The notes beneath the pieces were generated by a model, which did not search any database, had not been told where the DNA came from, and saw only the letters and a program-made list of their open reading frames with translations. This document shows, in pieces, positions 49,389 to 59,446 of a DNA stretch of 64,000 nt (position 1 is the stretch's first letter; each line of letters begins with the position of its first letter). The position numbers were made by a program, and so were the translations under genes. The DNA is from Bacteroidales bacterium (GTDB lineage Bacteria > Bacteroidota > Bacteroidia > Bacteroidales > WCHB1-69): the NCBI GenBank assembly GCA_017443175.1, contig JAFSOZ010000003.1:353892-417891 (forward strand), given 5' to 3'.

Positions 49389-50059
49389 AACGGAATCACC
49401 TCCTTCACCACCACTCTTCCTTCCATCACACAAAATTTCACCTCGTAACCCTCGAACGGGAACCCATACACGCGGGTTTCATCGTCATGGTAGGCGGGGC
49501 GCGGGTCCTGCGCAAGCACCTGCCGCAACTTCTCTGTCGTGGCTTTGGGCATCTTTTTGGCTATCTCCTCCGGAATCTCCACTTCCACCAGATAATCCTC
49601 GTGCTCCTGCGTGAACCCTTTGGTGGCCTCCGGGTGGCAGTCGGTGGTGAGCAGATAGGGCTTGATGTCGTAAATCGGCGTGCCGTCCATGAGATCCGCA
49701 CCACCCACAAGGAGCGTCGGGTTCTTGGGCGACAGGTCAACCTCAATGAGCTCCACACAAGAGAGCCCGATGGGATTGGGACGGAAGGGTGAGCGCGTGG
49801 CAAACACACCCATCCGCTTGTTGCCCCCAAGCCGCGGGGGACGCACGGTAGGCGACCACTGTTCCTGACGCACCTCCGAGAACCCCCAAATCAGCCAAAT
49901 GTGCGAAAATGCTTCCATGCCGCGCAACGCCTCTGCATTGCGGTACTCCGGCTCAAAAACAATACGCGTGCGCAACGACAGCACCAGCCCGCTCTGTCGC
50001 GGGATACCGAACTTGGAGGGAAATTCACTGTGTGCGTAGGCGATGGTGGTTAGGTTCAT
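49385..50059 (-). CDS. trmO: tRNA (t6A37) methyltransferase TrmO (TsaA family)
   Basis: 224 residues of the TrmO/TsaA/YaeB family, which uses S-adenosylmethionine to N6-methylate threonylcarbamoyladenosine 37 of certain tRNAs. Family marks are the N-terminal IAYAHSEFPSKFGIPRQSG, SHIWLIWGFSE, the strongly conserved GVFATRSPFRPNPIGLSCVELIE, LMDGTPIYDIKPYL, and the C-terminal DPRPAY...RVYGFPFEGYEV. The length fits the two-domain bacterial form. An array of short G/A-rich repeats occupies its upstream region (50061-50133), and no perfect promoter element is visible. Confidence 0.95.
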   Translation of the reverse strand: MNLTTIAYAHSEFPSKFGIPRQSGLVLSLRTRIVFEPEYRNAEALRGMEAFSHIWLIWGFSEVRQEQWSPTVRPPRLGGNKRMGVFATRSPFRPNPIGLSCVELIEVDLSPKNPTLLVGGADLMDGTPIYDIKPYLLTTDCHPEATKGFTQEHEDYLVEVEIPEEIAKKMPKATTEKLRQVLAQDPRPAYHDDETRVYGFPFEGYEVKFCVMEGRVVVKEVIPF

Positions 50060-50060
50060 G

Positions 50061-50133
50061 AGGTGAAGGGTGAAAGGTGGAGTGGGTACAAGAGGGGAAA
50101 AAGGTGAAAGGGGTGAAAGAGGTAAAAGTGATA
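50061..50133. repeat. Heptamer/nonamer array upstream of trmO
   Basis: Three 7-bp units (AGGTGAA, GGGTGAA, AGGTGGA, 50061-50081), an irregular middle, then four 9-bp units (AAAAAGGTG, AAAGGGGTG, AAAGAGGTA, AAAGTGATA, 50098-50133). The rest of the 310-bp gap to recA holds only the recA promoter. Confidence 0.75.
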
Positions 50134-50331
50134 TAGTAGATTAGGAGGATGCAAAGATGCGAAAAAAATCAAAGTCAGCATCCAAAAGGCTTTTCTGGCA
50201 ATTTCCTTCCATTTTTTATTTAACAATCATCTCTTAAAAAAGACATTTATGCTTGATATTCAATTATTTAAAATTATATTTTTAAGAATCTTCTGTTAAA
50301 AAACACCCTGTTTTCGTATGGTAAAAAAGCG

Positions 50332-50339
50332 TATCTTTG
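50332..50339 (+). promoter_or_regulatory. -7 promoter element of recA
   Basis: TATCTTTG matches TAnnTTTG, 30 bp before the ATG at 50370. No LexA-type palindrome is obvious nearby. Confidence 0.7.
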
Positions 50340-50369
50340 CGGTCTATTAACTCAAAAAAACTTTAACCT

Positions 50370-51392
50370 ATGGAAAAAGAAACATTACAAGGCAGCGTCA
50401 ATGCCGAAAAGTTGAAAGTGCTGAATTCGACGCTGGAAAAATTGGAAAAACAGTTTGGCAAGGGCTCCATCATGCGCATGGGCGACACCAAAGTTGAAGA
50501 TATGGACGTGATTTCTACCGGCTCCATCGGGCTGGACGCCGCACTGGGTGTGGGCGGTCTTCCGAAGGGACGTATCATCGAAATTTACGGACCCGAGTCT
50601 TCCGGTAAGACCACTTTGGCCATCCACGCCATCGCGGAGGCGCAGCGCAACGGTGGCATCGCCGCCTTCATCGACGCGGAGCACGCCTTCGACCGCTTCT
50701 ATGCTGAAAAACTGGGCGTGAACACTTCCGACCTGCTGATTTCGCAACCCGACAACGGCGAGCAAGCCCTGGAAATCGCCGACAACCTCATCCGCTCGGG
50801 TGCCATCGACATCATTGTCATCGACTCCGTGGCCGCCTTGACCCCGAAGAGCGAGATTGAGGGTGACATGGGCGACTCCAAAGTAGGCCTGCAGGCCCGA
50901 CTGATGTCACAGGCTCTGCGCAAGCTGACGGCCACCATCAACAAGACCGGTTGCTGCTGCATCTTCATCAACCAATTGCGTGAGAAAATCGGCATCATGT
51001 TCGGCAACCCGGAGACCACCACAGGCGGCAACGCTTTGAAATTCTACGCATCCGTGCGCTTGGACATCCGCCGCCAGGCCCAAATCAAAGACGGCGACAC
51101 CTCCGTCGGCAACCACGTGAAAGTGAAAATCGTCAAGAACAAAGTGGCGCCTCCATTCCGCACGGCCGAGTTCGACATCATGTTCGGCGAGGGCATCTCC
51201 AAACGTGGCGAAATCATCGACTTAGGTGTAGAATACGGTATCATCAAGAAAGCCGGCTCCTGGTTCTCCTACGGCGAAACGAAGCTGGCACAGGGCCGCG
51301 AGGGCGTGAAACAGGTTCTGGCCGACAACCCCGAACTTTCCGACGAACTGGAAGCCAAAATCCGCGAGGCCATCAAAAACAACCAACATTAA
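50370..51392 (+). CDS. recA: Recombinase RecA
   Basis: 340 residues. RecA forms the ATP-dependent filament on single-stranded DNA for homologous recombination and repair. Walker A is [11 protein letters not shown], Walker B is [13 protein letters not shown]1/L2 region [34 protein letters not shown], and the C-terminal domain is complete with a short tail. The length is usual for Bacteroidota. It opens a six-gene plus-strand operon in which all gaps are under 15 bp (TPR lipoprotein, ruvB, beta-barrel, fumarylacetoacetase-like, nucleoside symporter); co-transcription with ruvB links it to recombination. Confidence 0.98.
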   Translation: MEKETLQGSVNAEKLKVLNSTLEKLEKQFGKGSIMRMGDTKVEDMDVISTGSIGLDAALGVGGLPKGRIIEIYGPESSGKTTLAIHAIAEAQRNGGIAAFIDAEHAFDRFYAEKLGVNTSDLLISQPDNGEQALEIADNLIRSGAIDIIVIDSVAALTPKSEIEGDMGDSKVGLQARLMSQALRKLTATINKTGCCCIFINQLREKIGIMFGNPETTTGGNALKFYASVRLDIRRQAQIKDGDTSVGNHVKVKIVKNKVAPPFRTAEFDIMFGEGISKRGEIIDLGVEYGIIKKAGSWFSYGETKLAQGREGVKQVLADNPELSDELEAKIREAIKNNQH

Positions 51393-51400
51393 ACCGTTTT

Positions 51401-52405
51401 ATGAAAAATCGCATAGTCCTTCTATTATTATGTGCGCTCGTCACCTTTTGCGGCTGCCAAGACAACAAGAAATATGCAGGTCTGCCGAAGGAACTGGCCA
51501 CTCTGTGCAAAGAGATAGACAAGCACCCCAAAAACTCCGAGCTTTACTACCAGCGCGCTGACTATTACTACCATCACAAAGATGTTGACAAGGGTATCGC
51601 TGACATGCAGACGGCCATCCAACTGCAACCCGACAGCAGCAAGTATTATATCATGCTGTCAGACCTGTATTTTGCACAAGTGGAGACAGACTTGGCTGAG
51701 GAGATGCTGGAAAAAGCCATCCAGAAAGAGCCGAAAAACAACGAGGCCCGACTCAAATTGGCAGAGCTGTATTATCTACAGAGTATGCTCACCCAGTGCG
51801 ACAAGACGCTGGACGAGGCTATCAAATTGCAGAAATACAACCCGAAGGCTTATCTTATCAAAGCCTTTATGTACAAGGACATGCAGGACACAACTGCTTA
51901 TCTGAGAATGCTGCAACTGGTCATAGACCAAGACCCCAAAGAGGTGAAGGCCTATCTTGAACTCGGCAATTTCTATCAGAAGACTCTCAATCCCATTGCC
52001 GCCTCCTACTACCAAAATGCCCTGAACGTAGATCCCAACAATGTGGAGATTCATTACAACCTCGGCAAGTTGTACCAAGACTTGGAACAGTACACAGAGG
52101 CGGAGCAAGAGTACAAGACGGCCATCCAGTTGGAGCCTCAGCACGTTCCCTCGCTGAACAATCTGGGTTACATGTATCTGGATGAACCGTTCAACAGATA
52201 TGAGGATGCCGTCAAACTGTTCACGCAAGCCATACAAGCCAAGCCGGATTTTGTATATACCGTGTGCAACCGTGGCGTGGCGTACGAGTATCTGGGGCAG
52301 TACGACAAGGCCAGGAAGGATTATGAGCAAGCATTGAAGTTGAAAACCAACTTCGAGCCTGCCATCAAGGGATTGAACCGTTTAGATGAAAAGCAAAGCA
52401 AGTAA
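51401..52405 (+). CDS. Tetratricopeptide repeat lipoprotein
   Basis: A 334-residue lipoprotein (lipobox TFCGC, Cys about residue 20). The mature part is an array of about eight TPR units (for example [34 protein letters not shown] and [34 protein letters not shown]), forming a protein-binding solenoid on the periplasmic face of a membrane. The partner is unknown. It sits 8 bp after recA and 2 bp before ruvB, so it is co-expressed with recombination genes, although its location argues for an unrelated envelope role. Confidence 0.92.
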   Translation: MKNRIVLLLLCALVTFCGCQDNKKYAGLPKELATLCKEIDKHPKNSELYYQRADYYYHHKDVDKGIADMQTAIQLQPDSSKYYIMLSDLYFAQVETDLAEEMLEKAIQKEPKNNEARLKLAELYYLQSMLTQCDKTLDEAIKLQKYNPKAYLIKAFMYKDMQDTTAYLRMLQLVIDQDPKEVKAYLELGNFYQKTLNPIAASYYQNALNVDPNNVEIHYNLGKLYQDLEQYTEAEQEYKTAIQLEPQHVPSLNNLGYMYLDEPFNRYEDAVKLFTQAIQAKPDFVYTVCNRGVAYEYLGQYDKARKDYEQALKLKTNFEPAIKGLNRLDEKQSK

Positions 52406-52407
52406 CG

Positions 52408-53433
52408 ATGAACGAAAATTTAGATCCGACCGCCACCCGGCTGTCGTCAGCCGACAAAGAGTTCGAGAGAGCCATCCGGCCCGCTGTTTTTCAGGATTTC
52501 CAGGGTCAGAAACAGGTGATTGAGAACATCATGGTGTTCGTGCACGCAGCCAAGGCGCGTGGCGAGGCGCTGGACCACGTATTGTTGCACGGGCCTCCAG
52601 GATTGGGCAAAACCACCTTGTCGCACATCATCGGCAACGAGATGGGCGTCAATGTGCGCTGCACCTCCGGTCCGGTCATCGACAAGCCCGGCGACCTGGC
52701 GGGCCTGCTCACCAACCTCGAACCACACGACGTGCTTTTCATCGATGAGATTCACCGACTCTCGCCCGTGGTGGAAGAGTACTTGTACTCCGCTATGGAG
52801 GACTATAAAATCGACATCATGATTGACAGCGGTCCGAGTGCGCGCAGCGTGCAAATCTCGCTGAATCCCTTCACGCTGGTGGGTGCCACCACGCGGTCGG
52901 GTTTGCTTACGGCTCCCCTGCGCTCGCGATTCGGCATCAACCTGCGCTTGCAATACTACGATGCCGAAACGCTGTGCCATATCATCCAGCGTTCCGCTGC
53001 CATCCTGGACATTCCCATTCACGACGAGGCTGCCCTGGAGATTGCCGGACGCAGTCGCGGCACACCCCGTATCGCAAACCTGCTCCTGCGGCGTGTGCGT
53101 GACTTTGCACAAATCAAAGGCGACGGCACCATCACCCTGCCCATCACGCAAGTGGCCCTGTCCGCACTCAACGTGGACAAGCACGGCCTGGACGAGATGG
53201 ACAACCGCATCCTGAGCACCATCATCGACAAGTTCAAAGGCGGCCCGGTGGGCCTGAGCACAGTGGCTACCGCCGTTAGTGAAGACGCCGGCACTATAGA
53301 AGAAGTCTATGAGCCGTTTCTCATACAGGAAGGATACCTCATGCGCACGCCACGCGGACGCGAAGCCACCCCGCTGGCTTACGAGCACCTCGGCAAAAGC
53401 AAATTCTCATCATCCCAACCAGAACTTTTCTAA
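52408..53433 (+). CDS. ruvB: Holliday junction branch migration helicase RuvB
   Basis: A 341-residue AAA+ motor of the RuvABC complex. It begins with the usual [19 protein letters not shown], Walker [15 protein letters not shown], Walker [26 protein letters not shown], sensor 1 [18 protein letters not shown] with the arginine finger, and the winged-helix C-terminus ending in [28 protein letters not shown]. It starts 2 bp after the TPR gene stop. All functional motifs are intact. Confidence 0.98.
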   Translation: MNENLDPTATRLSSADKEFERAIRPAVFQDFQGQKQVIENIMVFVHAAKARGEALDHVLLHGPPGLGKTTLSHIIGNEMGVNVRCTSGPVIDKPGDLAGLLTNLEPHDVLFIDEIHRLSPVVEEYLYSAMEDYKIDIMIDSGPSARSVQISLNPFTLVGATTRSGLLTAPLRSRFGINLRLQYYDAETLCHIIQRSAAILDIPIHDEAALEIAGRSRGTPRIANLLLRRVRDFAQIKGDGTITLPITQVALSALNVDKHGLDEMDNRILSTIIDKFKGGPVGLSTVATAVSEDAGTIEEVYEPFLIQEGYLMRTPRGREATPLAYEHLGKSKFSSSQPELF

Positions 53434-53445
53434 AATCATCGTATT

Positions 53446-54252
53446 ATGAAAAAAATTCTTATTCTCTTCGCAATCAGCATCCTGGGAATATCCCTATCCC
53501 TTGCGCAAGTAAACACATCCGTCGGTCAGAGACCCAGGCCTAAAGATACGCCCAAGGTCATCAAAGACAATGGGATTGGACACAGAATCAATTTCGGGCT
53601 TGTCTTCGCCCCAACCATCGACTGGATGTTTCCCGCCTCTACCGGTATGGAACGGAACGGCATCTCCGTCGGCATGAGATACGGTGTAGGCCTCAATGTC
53701 AATCTGACCAAAAAAAAGAATTTCTACGTCTCTTCTGGCGTTTACTACGAGCAACTTGGCGGAAAACTGAAATTTATTGACAACATTCTGGTCCACATTT
53801 CTGAGCAGAATTTCATCTTGAACACCACCGAAGTCCAAAGGAATTATCAGGCCAACTACCTCACCATCCCATTGGGCATCACTTTGAAGACCAATTCCAT
53901 AAACAACTTCTTCATCGTGGGCAACTTTGGCCTGTACAACAGTTTTCGTTTGAGTGCCTTCAACGCTGACACTTACACATTTAAGAACTGGCAGACCAAC
54001 GAACCGGAATATTGGAGCCGCCAACGGGTAAAATCTGACGAGGTGGCTTTAATGAAGGAAAGTGTCTATGGCGGAGTGGGCATGGAGTACTCCATCTCCC
54101 GCGACTGCAGAGCAGGCATCACGCTCAACTACGTGCACTCCCTGACCAACTACTTCAAAGGCAAGGGCAACGCTCAAAACAATTTCACACACGAGGACCA
54201 GAATGCCAAATTGGGTTATTTGGAGATTGTCTTGAACATCAACTTCTTCTAA
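53446..54252 (+). CDS. Outer membrane beta-barrel protein, PorT-family-like
   Basis: 268 residues: signal peptide (cut near ...LSLA-Q), a Pro/Lys-rich stretch, then an eight-strand-type barrel pattern (INFGLVFAPTIDWMF, GISVGMRYGVGLNVNLTKKKNFYVSSGVYYEQLG, YLTIPLGITLKTNS, FIVGNFGLYNSFRLSA, GGVGMEYSISRDCRAGITLNYVHSLTNYF) ending in YLEIVLNINFF with terminal Phe. It matches the outer membrane beta-barrel fold that includes PorT, but I cannot say it is PorT itself. It lies 12 bp after ruvB within the recA operon. Confidence 0.8.
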   Translation: MKKILILFAISILGISLSLAQVNTSVGQRPRPKDTPKVIKDNGIGHRINFGLVFAPTIDWMFPASTGMERNGISVGMRYGVGLNVNLTKKKNFYVSSGVYYEQLGGKLKFIDNILVHISEQNFILNTTEVQRNYQANYLTIPLGITLKTNSINNFFIVGNFGLYNSFRLSAFNADTYTFKNWQTNEPEYWSRQRVKSDEVALMKESVYGGVGMEYSISRDCRAGITLNYVHSLTNYFKGKGNAQNNFTHEDQNAKLGYLEIVLNINFF

Positions 54253-54255
54253 CAC

Positions 54256-54867
54256 ATGAAATTCATCTGCATCGGACGGAACTACGCCAAACACATTCAG
54301 GAGTTACAGCACGAGACCCCGAAAGAGCCCGTGTTTTTCCTGAAGCCTGACAGTGCCATCACCCGATGCAACCGCCCGTTTTTCCTGCCGGATTTCTCAG
54401 AACGGGTGGATTATGAGACTGAAATAATTGTAAAAATCAACCGATTAGGCAAATATATCGCGGAAAAATTCGCGCATTTGTACTACGAGGAGATTGGTCT
54501 TGGCGTGGACTTCACTGCTCGCGACGTGCAAGAACACTGCATTGACCATGGAGATCCTTGGGAGAAAGCCAAAGCCTTCGACGGGTCTGCCGTGGTAGGC
54601 AAGTTCGTGCCTAAAAGCACACTGCCCGACGTGCAAAACCTCAACTTCCATCTGCTGCTGAATGGTGAAAAAGTGCAGGAGGGCAACAGTGGAGACATGC
54701 TTTTCACCATCGACCAGATCATTGCACACGTTTCCAAATTCATCACGCTGCGCACTGGCGACATCATCTTCACGGGCACGCCTGTGGGTGTAGGTCCTGT
54801 GCACATCAACGACCATCTGGAAGGTTTTCTGGAGGGAGATAAATTATTCGATTTCAAAGTTAAATAA
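54256..54867 (+). CDS. Fumarylacetoacetate hydrolase family protein
   Basis: 203 residues with the FAH domain: MKFICIGRNYAKHIQEL at the start, the metal-binding DYETEIIVKINRLGK (acidic ligands), GLGVDFTARDVQEHC, KAFDGSAVVGKFVP and the conserved end LRTGDIIFTGTPVGVGPVHINDHLEG. Relatives act as oxaloacetate tautomerases/decarboxylases or acylpyruvases in the cytosol; the substrate cannot be told. The short length matches the single-domain YcgM-like members. It starts 3 bp after the preceding gene. Confidence 0.93.
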   Translation: MKFICIGRNYAKHIQELQHETPKEPVFFLKPDSAITRCNRPFFLPDFSERVDYETEIIVKINRLGKYIAEKFAHLYYEEIGLGVDFTARDVQEHCIDHGDPWEKAKAFDGSAVVGKFVPKSTLPDVQNLNFHLLLNGEKVQEGNSGDMLFTIDQIIAHVSKFITLRTGDIIFTGTPVGVGPVHINDHLEGFLEGDKLFDFKVK

Positions 54868-54876
54868 ACACAAACT

Positions 54877-56169
54877 ATGCAACAGTCTAAACTGAAAATC
54901 CAACTGATCACGATGAATCTCCTCCAGTTTGCCATCTGGGGAGCCTATCTTACTTGCATGGGACGCTACTTGGGTCCTCATGGATTGGGAGACCATATCG
55001 GCTTGTTCTACTCTATTCAGGGTATAGTTTCCATTTTCATGCCCGCGTTGCTGGGTATTGTGGCCGACCGCTGGATTCCGGCGCAAAAAATGTTAGGCAT
55101 CAGTCACGGCATTTCCGGTGCCGCCATGATTTGTGCCGGCTTGTACGGCCTTTCCGCAGGGATGAACGTGCAATTCGGTCCGCTATTCGCCCTCTACACG
55201 CTCGGTGTGGCTTTCTATATGCCCACTTTGGCACTGTCCAATGCTGTAGCATACAACGCACTGGACAAGGCCGGATTGGACACGGTGAAAGCATTTCCGC
55301 CCATCCGCGTGTTCGGCACCATCGGCTTCATCATCTCCATGTGGGCCGTTGACCTCCTTGGTCTTCAGGAAAGCGCCCGCCAGTTCATCTTCAGCGGAAC
55401 CATCGGTTTGGTGCTGGCCACGTATGCCTTCACCCTGCCCAACTGCCCGATTGTCAAAAATAAAGAGCATAAATCCATGATCGAAGCCCTCGGTTTGAAG
55501 GCTTTCTCTCTTTTCAAAGATAAAAAGATGGCTATTTTCTTCATCTTCTCCATGTTGTTGGGCGTATCTTTGCAAATCACCAATGGTTTCGCCAACCCAT
55601 TCATCTCAAGTTTCGGCGCCAATCCGGAATATGCCAATACCTTTGGTGTAAAACATGCGAACATGTTAGTGTCGCTGTCTCAGATTTCTGAAACGCTGTG
55701 TATTCTGCTCATCCCGTTCTGTTTGAAGAGATTCGGCATCAAGCGTGTGATGTTAATTGCCATGTTCGCATGGGTCCTGCGATTCGGACTGTTTGGCGTT
55801 GGTAACCCAGGCAGCGGCGTGTGGCTGTTCATACTCTCCATGATTGTATATGGTGTGGCCTTCGACTTCTTCAACATCAGCGGATCACTGTTTGTGGACA
55901 AAGAGACCGATATTTCCATCCGTTCTTCCGCACAAGGTTTGTTTATGCTGATGACCAACGGTATCGGTGCCACCATCGGCACACTGGCCGCCCAAGCTGT
56001 GGTCAATCAATTCTGCTCTTGGCAACCGGTAATGACCGAAACCGGGATCAGACATTTCCTGACAGGTAATTGGACCGCAGTATGGGGAATCTTTGCCGCT
56101 TACGCTTTTGTGGTAGCCTTCACCTTCATCTTCGCTTTCAAGTACAAGAAAGAGGACCAAGCAGCATAA
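54877..56169 (+). CDS. MFS nucleoside permease (NupG/XapB-like nucleoside:H+ symporter)
   Basis: A 430-residue polytopic transporter with about twelve membrane segments. It resembles the nucleoside:H+ symporter family: MNLLQFAIWGAYLTCMGRYL at the start, IVSIFMPALLGIVADRWIPAQKML (MFS loop 2-3), YMPTLALSNAVAYNAL, and FPPIRVFGTIGFIISMWAVDLLG, which are NupG-like. It probably imports purine or pyrimidine nucleosides with protons. Last gene of the recA operon, 9 bp behind the FAH gene, and convergent with gcvP. Confidence 0.9.
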   Translation: MQQSKLKIQLITMNLLQFAIWGAYLTCMGRYLGPHGLGDHIGLFYSIQGIVSIFMPALLGIVADRWIPAQKMLGISHGISGAAMICAGLYGLSAGMNVQFGPLFALYTLGVAFYMPTLALSNAVAYNALDKAGLDTVKAFPPIRVFGTIGFIISMWAVDLLGLQESARQFIFSGTIGLVLATYAFTLPNCPIVKNKEHKSMIEALGLKAFSLFKDKKMAIFFIFSMLLGVSLQITNGFANPFISSFGANPEYANTFGVKHANMLVSLSQISETLCILLIPFCLKRFGIKRVMLIAMFAWVLRFGLFGVGNPGSGVWLFILSMIVYGVAFDFFNISGSLFVDKETDISIRSSAQGLFMLMTNGIGATIGTLAAQAVVNQFCSWQPVMTETGIRHFLTGNWTAVWGIFAAYAFVVAFTFIFAFKYKKEDQAA

Positions 56170-56192
56170 ACATCAATAAACACTATACAAAA

Positions 56193-56225
56193 AGAAGAGG
56201 ATGACCCAATGGATCATCCTCTTCT
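56193..56225 (-). terminator. Hairpin terminator between the symporter and gcvP genes
   Basis: Inverted repeat AGAAGAGGATGA / TCATCCTCTTCT with a 9-nt loop. Read on the minus strand it is followed by a T run, so it mainly ends gcvP transcription. Confidence 0.8.
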
Positions 56226-56243
56226 GCTATTCGGAATACTGGA

Positions 56244-59102
56244 TTACGCATCCAGCTTGCAGACTAAGTTGCGATCGCCGAAGGCATCGTCAATCTTGCC
56301 CACTGTAGGCCAGTACTTTTCGGTATGGGCCAACGGGAAAGCGGCTTGCTGACGACTGTACGGGCGAGTCCACTCATCAGCGCAAACCACATTCATGGTG
56401 TGCGGAGCGTTCTTGATAAGGTTGTTGTCGCGCTCATACTTGCCTTCCTCAATGTCACGGATTTCTTGACGGATAGCAATCATGGCGTCGCAGAAGCGGT
56501 CGAGTTCGCTCAGCGGCTCGCTTTCGGTGGGTTCCACCATCAAAGTGCCGTGCACCGGGAAGGCCACCGTGGGAGCGTGGAAGCCGTAGTCCATGAGACG
56601 TTTGGCAATGTCGCCCACTTGCACGCCTGCGTGGCGGTCAAACTCGTTGCAGTCAAGAATCATCTCGTGTGCGCACATGCCGTTCGTGCCCGTGTAGAGA
56701 ATCTTGTAATCCTTCTCCAGTCTTGCACGCATGTAGTTGGCGTTCAAGATAGCGTTCTTGGTGACTTCTGTCAAACCCTCGCCACCTAGCATCTTCAGAT
56801 AGCCGTAGGTGATGGGCAACAGATAAGCGCTGCCGAACGGAGCCGTAGCCACCTGGCTGCCTTGTTTGCCACCAGTGGTCACCATCTCGTGGTTGGGCAG
56901 GAAATCGACCAGTTTTTCGCAAACCGCGATGGGTCCCACGCCAGGGCCACCGCCGCCGTGAGGCATGGCAAATGTCTTGTGCAGGTTGAGGTGGCACACA
57001 TCGGCGCCCATGGTGCCCGGAGAGGTCAAACCGACCTGGGCGTTCATGTTGGCACCGTCCATATAAACCAAACCACCGTTTTCGTGGATGATCTTGATGA
57101 TTTCAAGAATGCCTTCTTCGAACACGCCGTGCGTGGAAGGATAGGTGATCATCAGGCAGGAGAGGTTGTCCTTGTATTGCTCGGCTTTTGCACGGAGGTC
57201 TTCGATATCCACTTCGCCGTGTTCCGTAGCCTTCACCACTACAATCTTGTTGCCAGCTTTGGCCGAAGATGCGGGGTTGGTACCGTGTGCAGAAGAGGGA
57301 ATCAAGCAAATATTGCGGTGACCCTCGCCGCGGCTGAGGTGGTAGTTGCGGATGACGGTCATGCCGGCGTACTCGCCAGCAGCACCGGAGTTGGGTTGCA
57401 AGGAAACAGCTGCGAAGCCCGTAATCTTGCAAAGCCACTCGCTCACCTCTTTGATCATCTCCATATAGCCCTCGGCCTGGTCGGCAGGGGCGTAGGGGTG
57501 TACATTGCAGGCCTCGGCCCAGCTGAGCGGCAACATTTCGGCGGCGGCGTTCAGCTTCATGGTGCAGGAGCCCAGCGGAATCATGGCGCGGTTGAGTGAC
57601 AAATCTTTCACTTCCAGCAACTTCATGTAGCGCATCATCTCGGTTTCGGAATGATACTGGTTGAAAATCTTCTGCTGCATGAAAGCGGATTTACGCGTCA
57701 GCTCGGCAGGGATGTGCAAATCTGGAACACCGCAGGAGCCGTCGCACACATACGGGGTGAAAGTCTTGCCCGCAGCGATAGCCAATATCTCCAGAATCTC
57801 ATTCACTTCCTTGAGTTGGACGGTCTCGTCCAGAGAAACGGTGAAGCAACGCTCGCAGTGGTAGTAAAGGTTGATTTTCTTCTCCAATGCCACTTTCTTC
57901 ACATCCTCGCAAGTCATGCCTTCGGGTGTTTCGAGGCAAACGGTGTCGAAGAAGTATTGGTTGTATTGTTTGTAACCGTATTTTTCAGCTTCTTTTGCTA
58001 AAACGCCAGCCAGCACATTGATTTTCACGGCCTTGTTGCGCAGTCCTTCGGCACCGTGCCACATGCCGTAGAAACCGGCCATGATGGCAGTGAGGGCGCT
58101 GGCGGTGCAGATGTTGGAGGTTGCGCGCTCGCGTTTGATGTGTTGCTCGCGGGTCTGGAGTGCCATACGCACGGCGCGGTTGCCTTGTGCGTCAACGGTG
58201 ACACCGATGATACGGCCCGGCATCTGACGCAGGAATTCTTCGCGGCAAGCGTAGAAGCCGGCGGCGGGACTGCCGTAGCCCATCGGGATACCGAAACGCT
58301 GGGTGGAACCCATCACGCAGTCGGCACCCCACTCGCCCGGAGGCGTGAGAAGGGTGAGTGCCAGCAGGTCGGTGGCCACGCCCACGAAGATGTTCTTGGC
58401 ATGAGCTTTCTCCACCCACTCGCGGTAGTCGAACACACCGCCCCAGTAGGTCGGGTATTGAATCATGGCGCCGAAGAAGGTCTCGTCGAGCTCCACTTGA
58501 TCGGGTTTGCCAACAACGATCTCAATGCCTTGCGGTGCAGCGTTGGTTTTCATCACGCCGATGCAGTGCGGGAACACGCCTTCTGCGACGAAGTATTTCA
58601 CCACATTGTTCTTCTGTTGCTCGCGGGAGCGGCTGCGGAAGAACATCAGCATCATCTCGCCCGCGGCGGTGGCGTCGTCCAGCATGGAGGCGTTGGACAG
58701 CGGCATGCCCGTCAAGTCGCTAATCATCGTCTGATAGTTCAACAGCGCCTCTATACGGCCTTGGGAAATCTCAGCCTGATACGGTGTGTAGGAAGTGTAC
58801 CAGCCCGGATTCTCGAAAATGTTACGCAAGATTACCGCCGGAGTGTATGTGTTGTAGTGACCCATACCGATGTATGACTTGTAAATCTTGTTCTTAGCCA
58901 TCAAGGCATGGATGTGGTTGAGGTATTCGCCTTCGGTCATGCCTGCCGGCAGATCCAGCGGCTTGGGAAGGCGGATGGCGTTGGGCACAGTTTTCTCGAT
59001 GAGTTCGTCCATGGATTTCACTCCGATGACGGACAGCATCTTCTGCTGTTCGGCCTCGCTCGGCCCGTTGTGCCTGCTAACAAAGTTGTCTTTAATTATC
59101 AT
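56244..59102 (-). CDS. gcvP: Glycine dehydrogenase (decarboxylating), P protein of the glycine cleavage system
   Basis: A 952-residue single-chain P protein. It decarboxylates glycine with pyridoxal phosphate and passes the aminomethyl group to the lipoyl H protein. Both halves are present: the N-terminal half (FVSRHNGPSEAEQQKML, YIGMGHYNTYTPAVILRNI, QRFGIPMGYGSPAAGFYA) and the catalytic half with SSAHGTNPASSAKAG, DGANMNAQVGLTSPGTMGADV and the PLP lysine in HLNLHKTFAMPHGGGGPGVGPI. The length is standard. gcvT and gcvH are not adjacent. The promoter lies at 59153. Confidence 0.98.
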   Translation of the reverse strand: MIIKDNFVSRHNGPSEAEQQKMLSVIGVKSMDELIEKTVPNAIRLPKPLDLPAGMTEGEYLNHIHALMAKNKIYKSYIGMGHYNTYTPAVILRNIFENPGWYTSYTPYQAEISQGRIEALLNYQTMISDLTGMPLSNASMLDDATAAGEMMLMFFRSRSREQQKNNVVKYFVAEGVFPHCIGVMKTNAAPQGIEIVVGKPDQVELDETFFGAMIQYPTYWGGVFDYREWVEKAHAKNIFVGVATDLLALTLLTPPGEWGADCVMGSTQRFGIPMGYGSPAAGFYACREEFLRQMPGRIIGVTVDAQGNRAVRMALQTREQHIKRERATSNICTASALTAIMAGFYGMWHGAEGLRNKAVKINVLAGVLAKEAEKYGYKQYNQYFFDTVCLETPEGMTCEDVKKVALEKKINLYYHCERCFTVSLDETVQLKEVNEILEILAIAAGKTFTPYVCDGSCGVPDLHIPAELTRKSAFMQQKIFNQYHSETEMMRYMKLLEVKDLSLNRAMIPLGSCTMKLNAAAEMLPLSWAEACNVHPYAPADQAEGYMEMIKEVSEWLCKITGFAAVSLQPNSGAAGEYAGMTVIRNYHLSRGEGHRNICLIPSSAHGTNPASSAKAGNKIVVVKATEHGEVDIEDLRAKAEQYKDNLSCLMITYPSTHGVFEEGILEIIKIIHENGGLVYMDGANMNAQVGLTSPGTMGADVCHLNLHKTFAMPHGGGGPGVGPIAVCEKLVDFLPNHEMVTTGGKQGSQVATAPFGSAYLLPITYGYLKMLGGEGLTEVTKNAILNANYMRARLEKDYKILYTGTNGMCAHEMILDCNEFDRHAGVQVGDIAKRLMDYGFHAPTVAFPVHGTLMVEPTESEPLSELDRFCDAMIAIRQEIRDIEEGKYERDNNLIKNAPHTMNVVCADEWTRPYSRQQAAFPLAHTEKYWPTVGKIDDAFGDRNLVCKLDA

Positions 59103-59152
59103 ATTGATTTTAAATTAGTTGTGAATAAAAATAATCTTTTACAAAGAGGTGG

Positions 59153-59160
59153 CAAACTTA
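59153..59160 (-). promoter_or_regulatory. -7 promoter element of gcvP
   Basis: TAAGTTTG on the minus strand matches TAnnTTTG, 51 bp before the gcvP start. No glycine riboswitch is recognisable in the 50-nt leader. Confidence 0.55.
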
Positions 59161-59386
59161 CAGAAAATTTTTGAAATGGCATGGAAATTCCATGTGATAA
59201 GATAAAATAAAAACAATTCTCATCAAGCAAAGCGTTGCGCGTAAACCGCACTATTTTTCAATACTGTTGTTTGTGTGCAACATTTATATTATTTTTGAAC
59301 CGTATGAATGAACAATAATGGTGGAATGGATGAAAAAATACCCTATTTACCCATTCAATAACATTGCGGTAAGCGGTTAAAATTTC

Positions 59387-59429
59387 ATAGTTAGCGCACG
59401 CTTATTTTTTTTAACCACGCGCCAACTAT
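59387..59429. promoter_or_regulatory. Inverted repeat, possible operator of the AAA ATPase gene
   Basis: Arms ATAGTTAGCGC (59387-59397) and GCGCCAACTAT (59419-59429) pair at 10 of 11 positions across a 21-nt spacer. The right arm ends 9 bp before the -7 element, over the expected -33 region. Confidence 0.5.
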
Positions 59430-59438
59430 ATTTTTTTT

Positions 59439-59446
59439 TATATTTG
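59439..59446 (+). promoter_or_regulatory. -7 promoter element of the AAA ATPase gene
   Basis: TATATTTG matches TAnnTTTG, 24 bp before the ATG at 59470. Confidence 0.65.
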
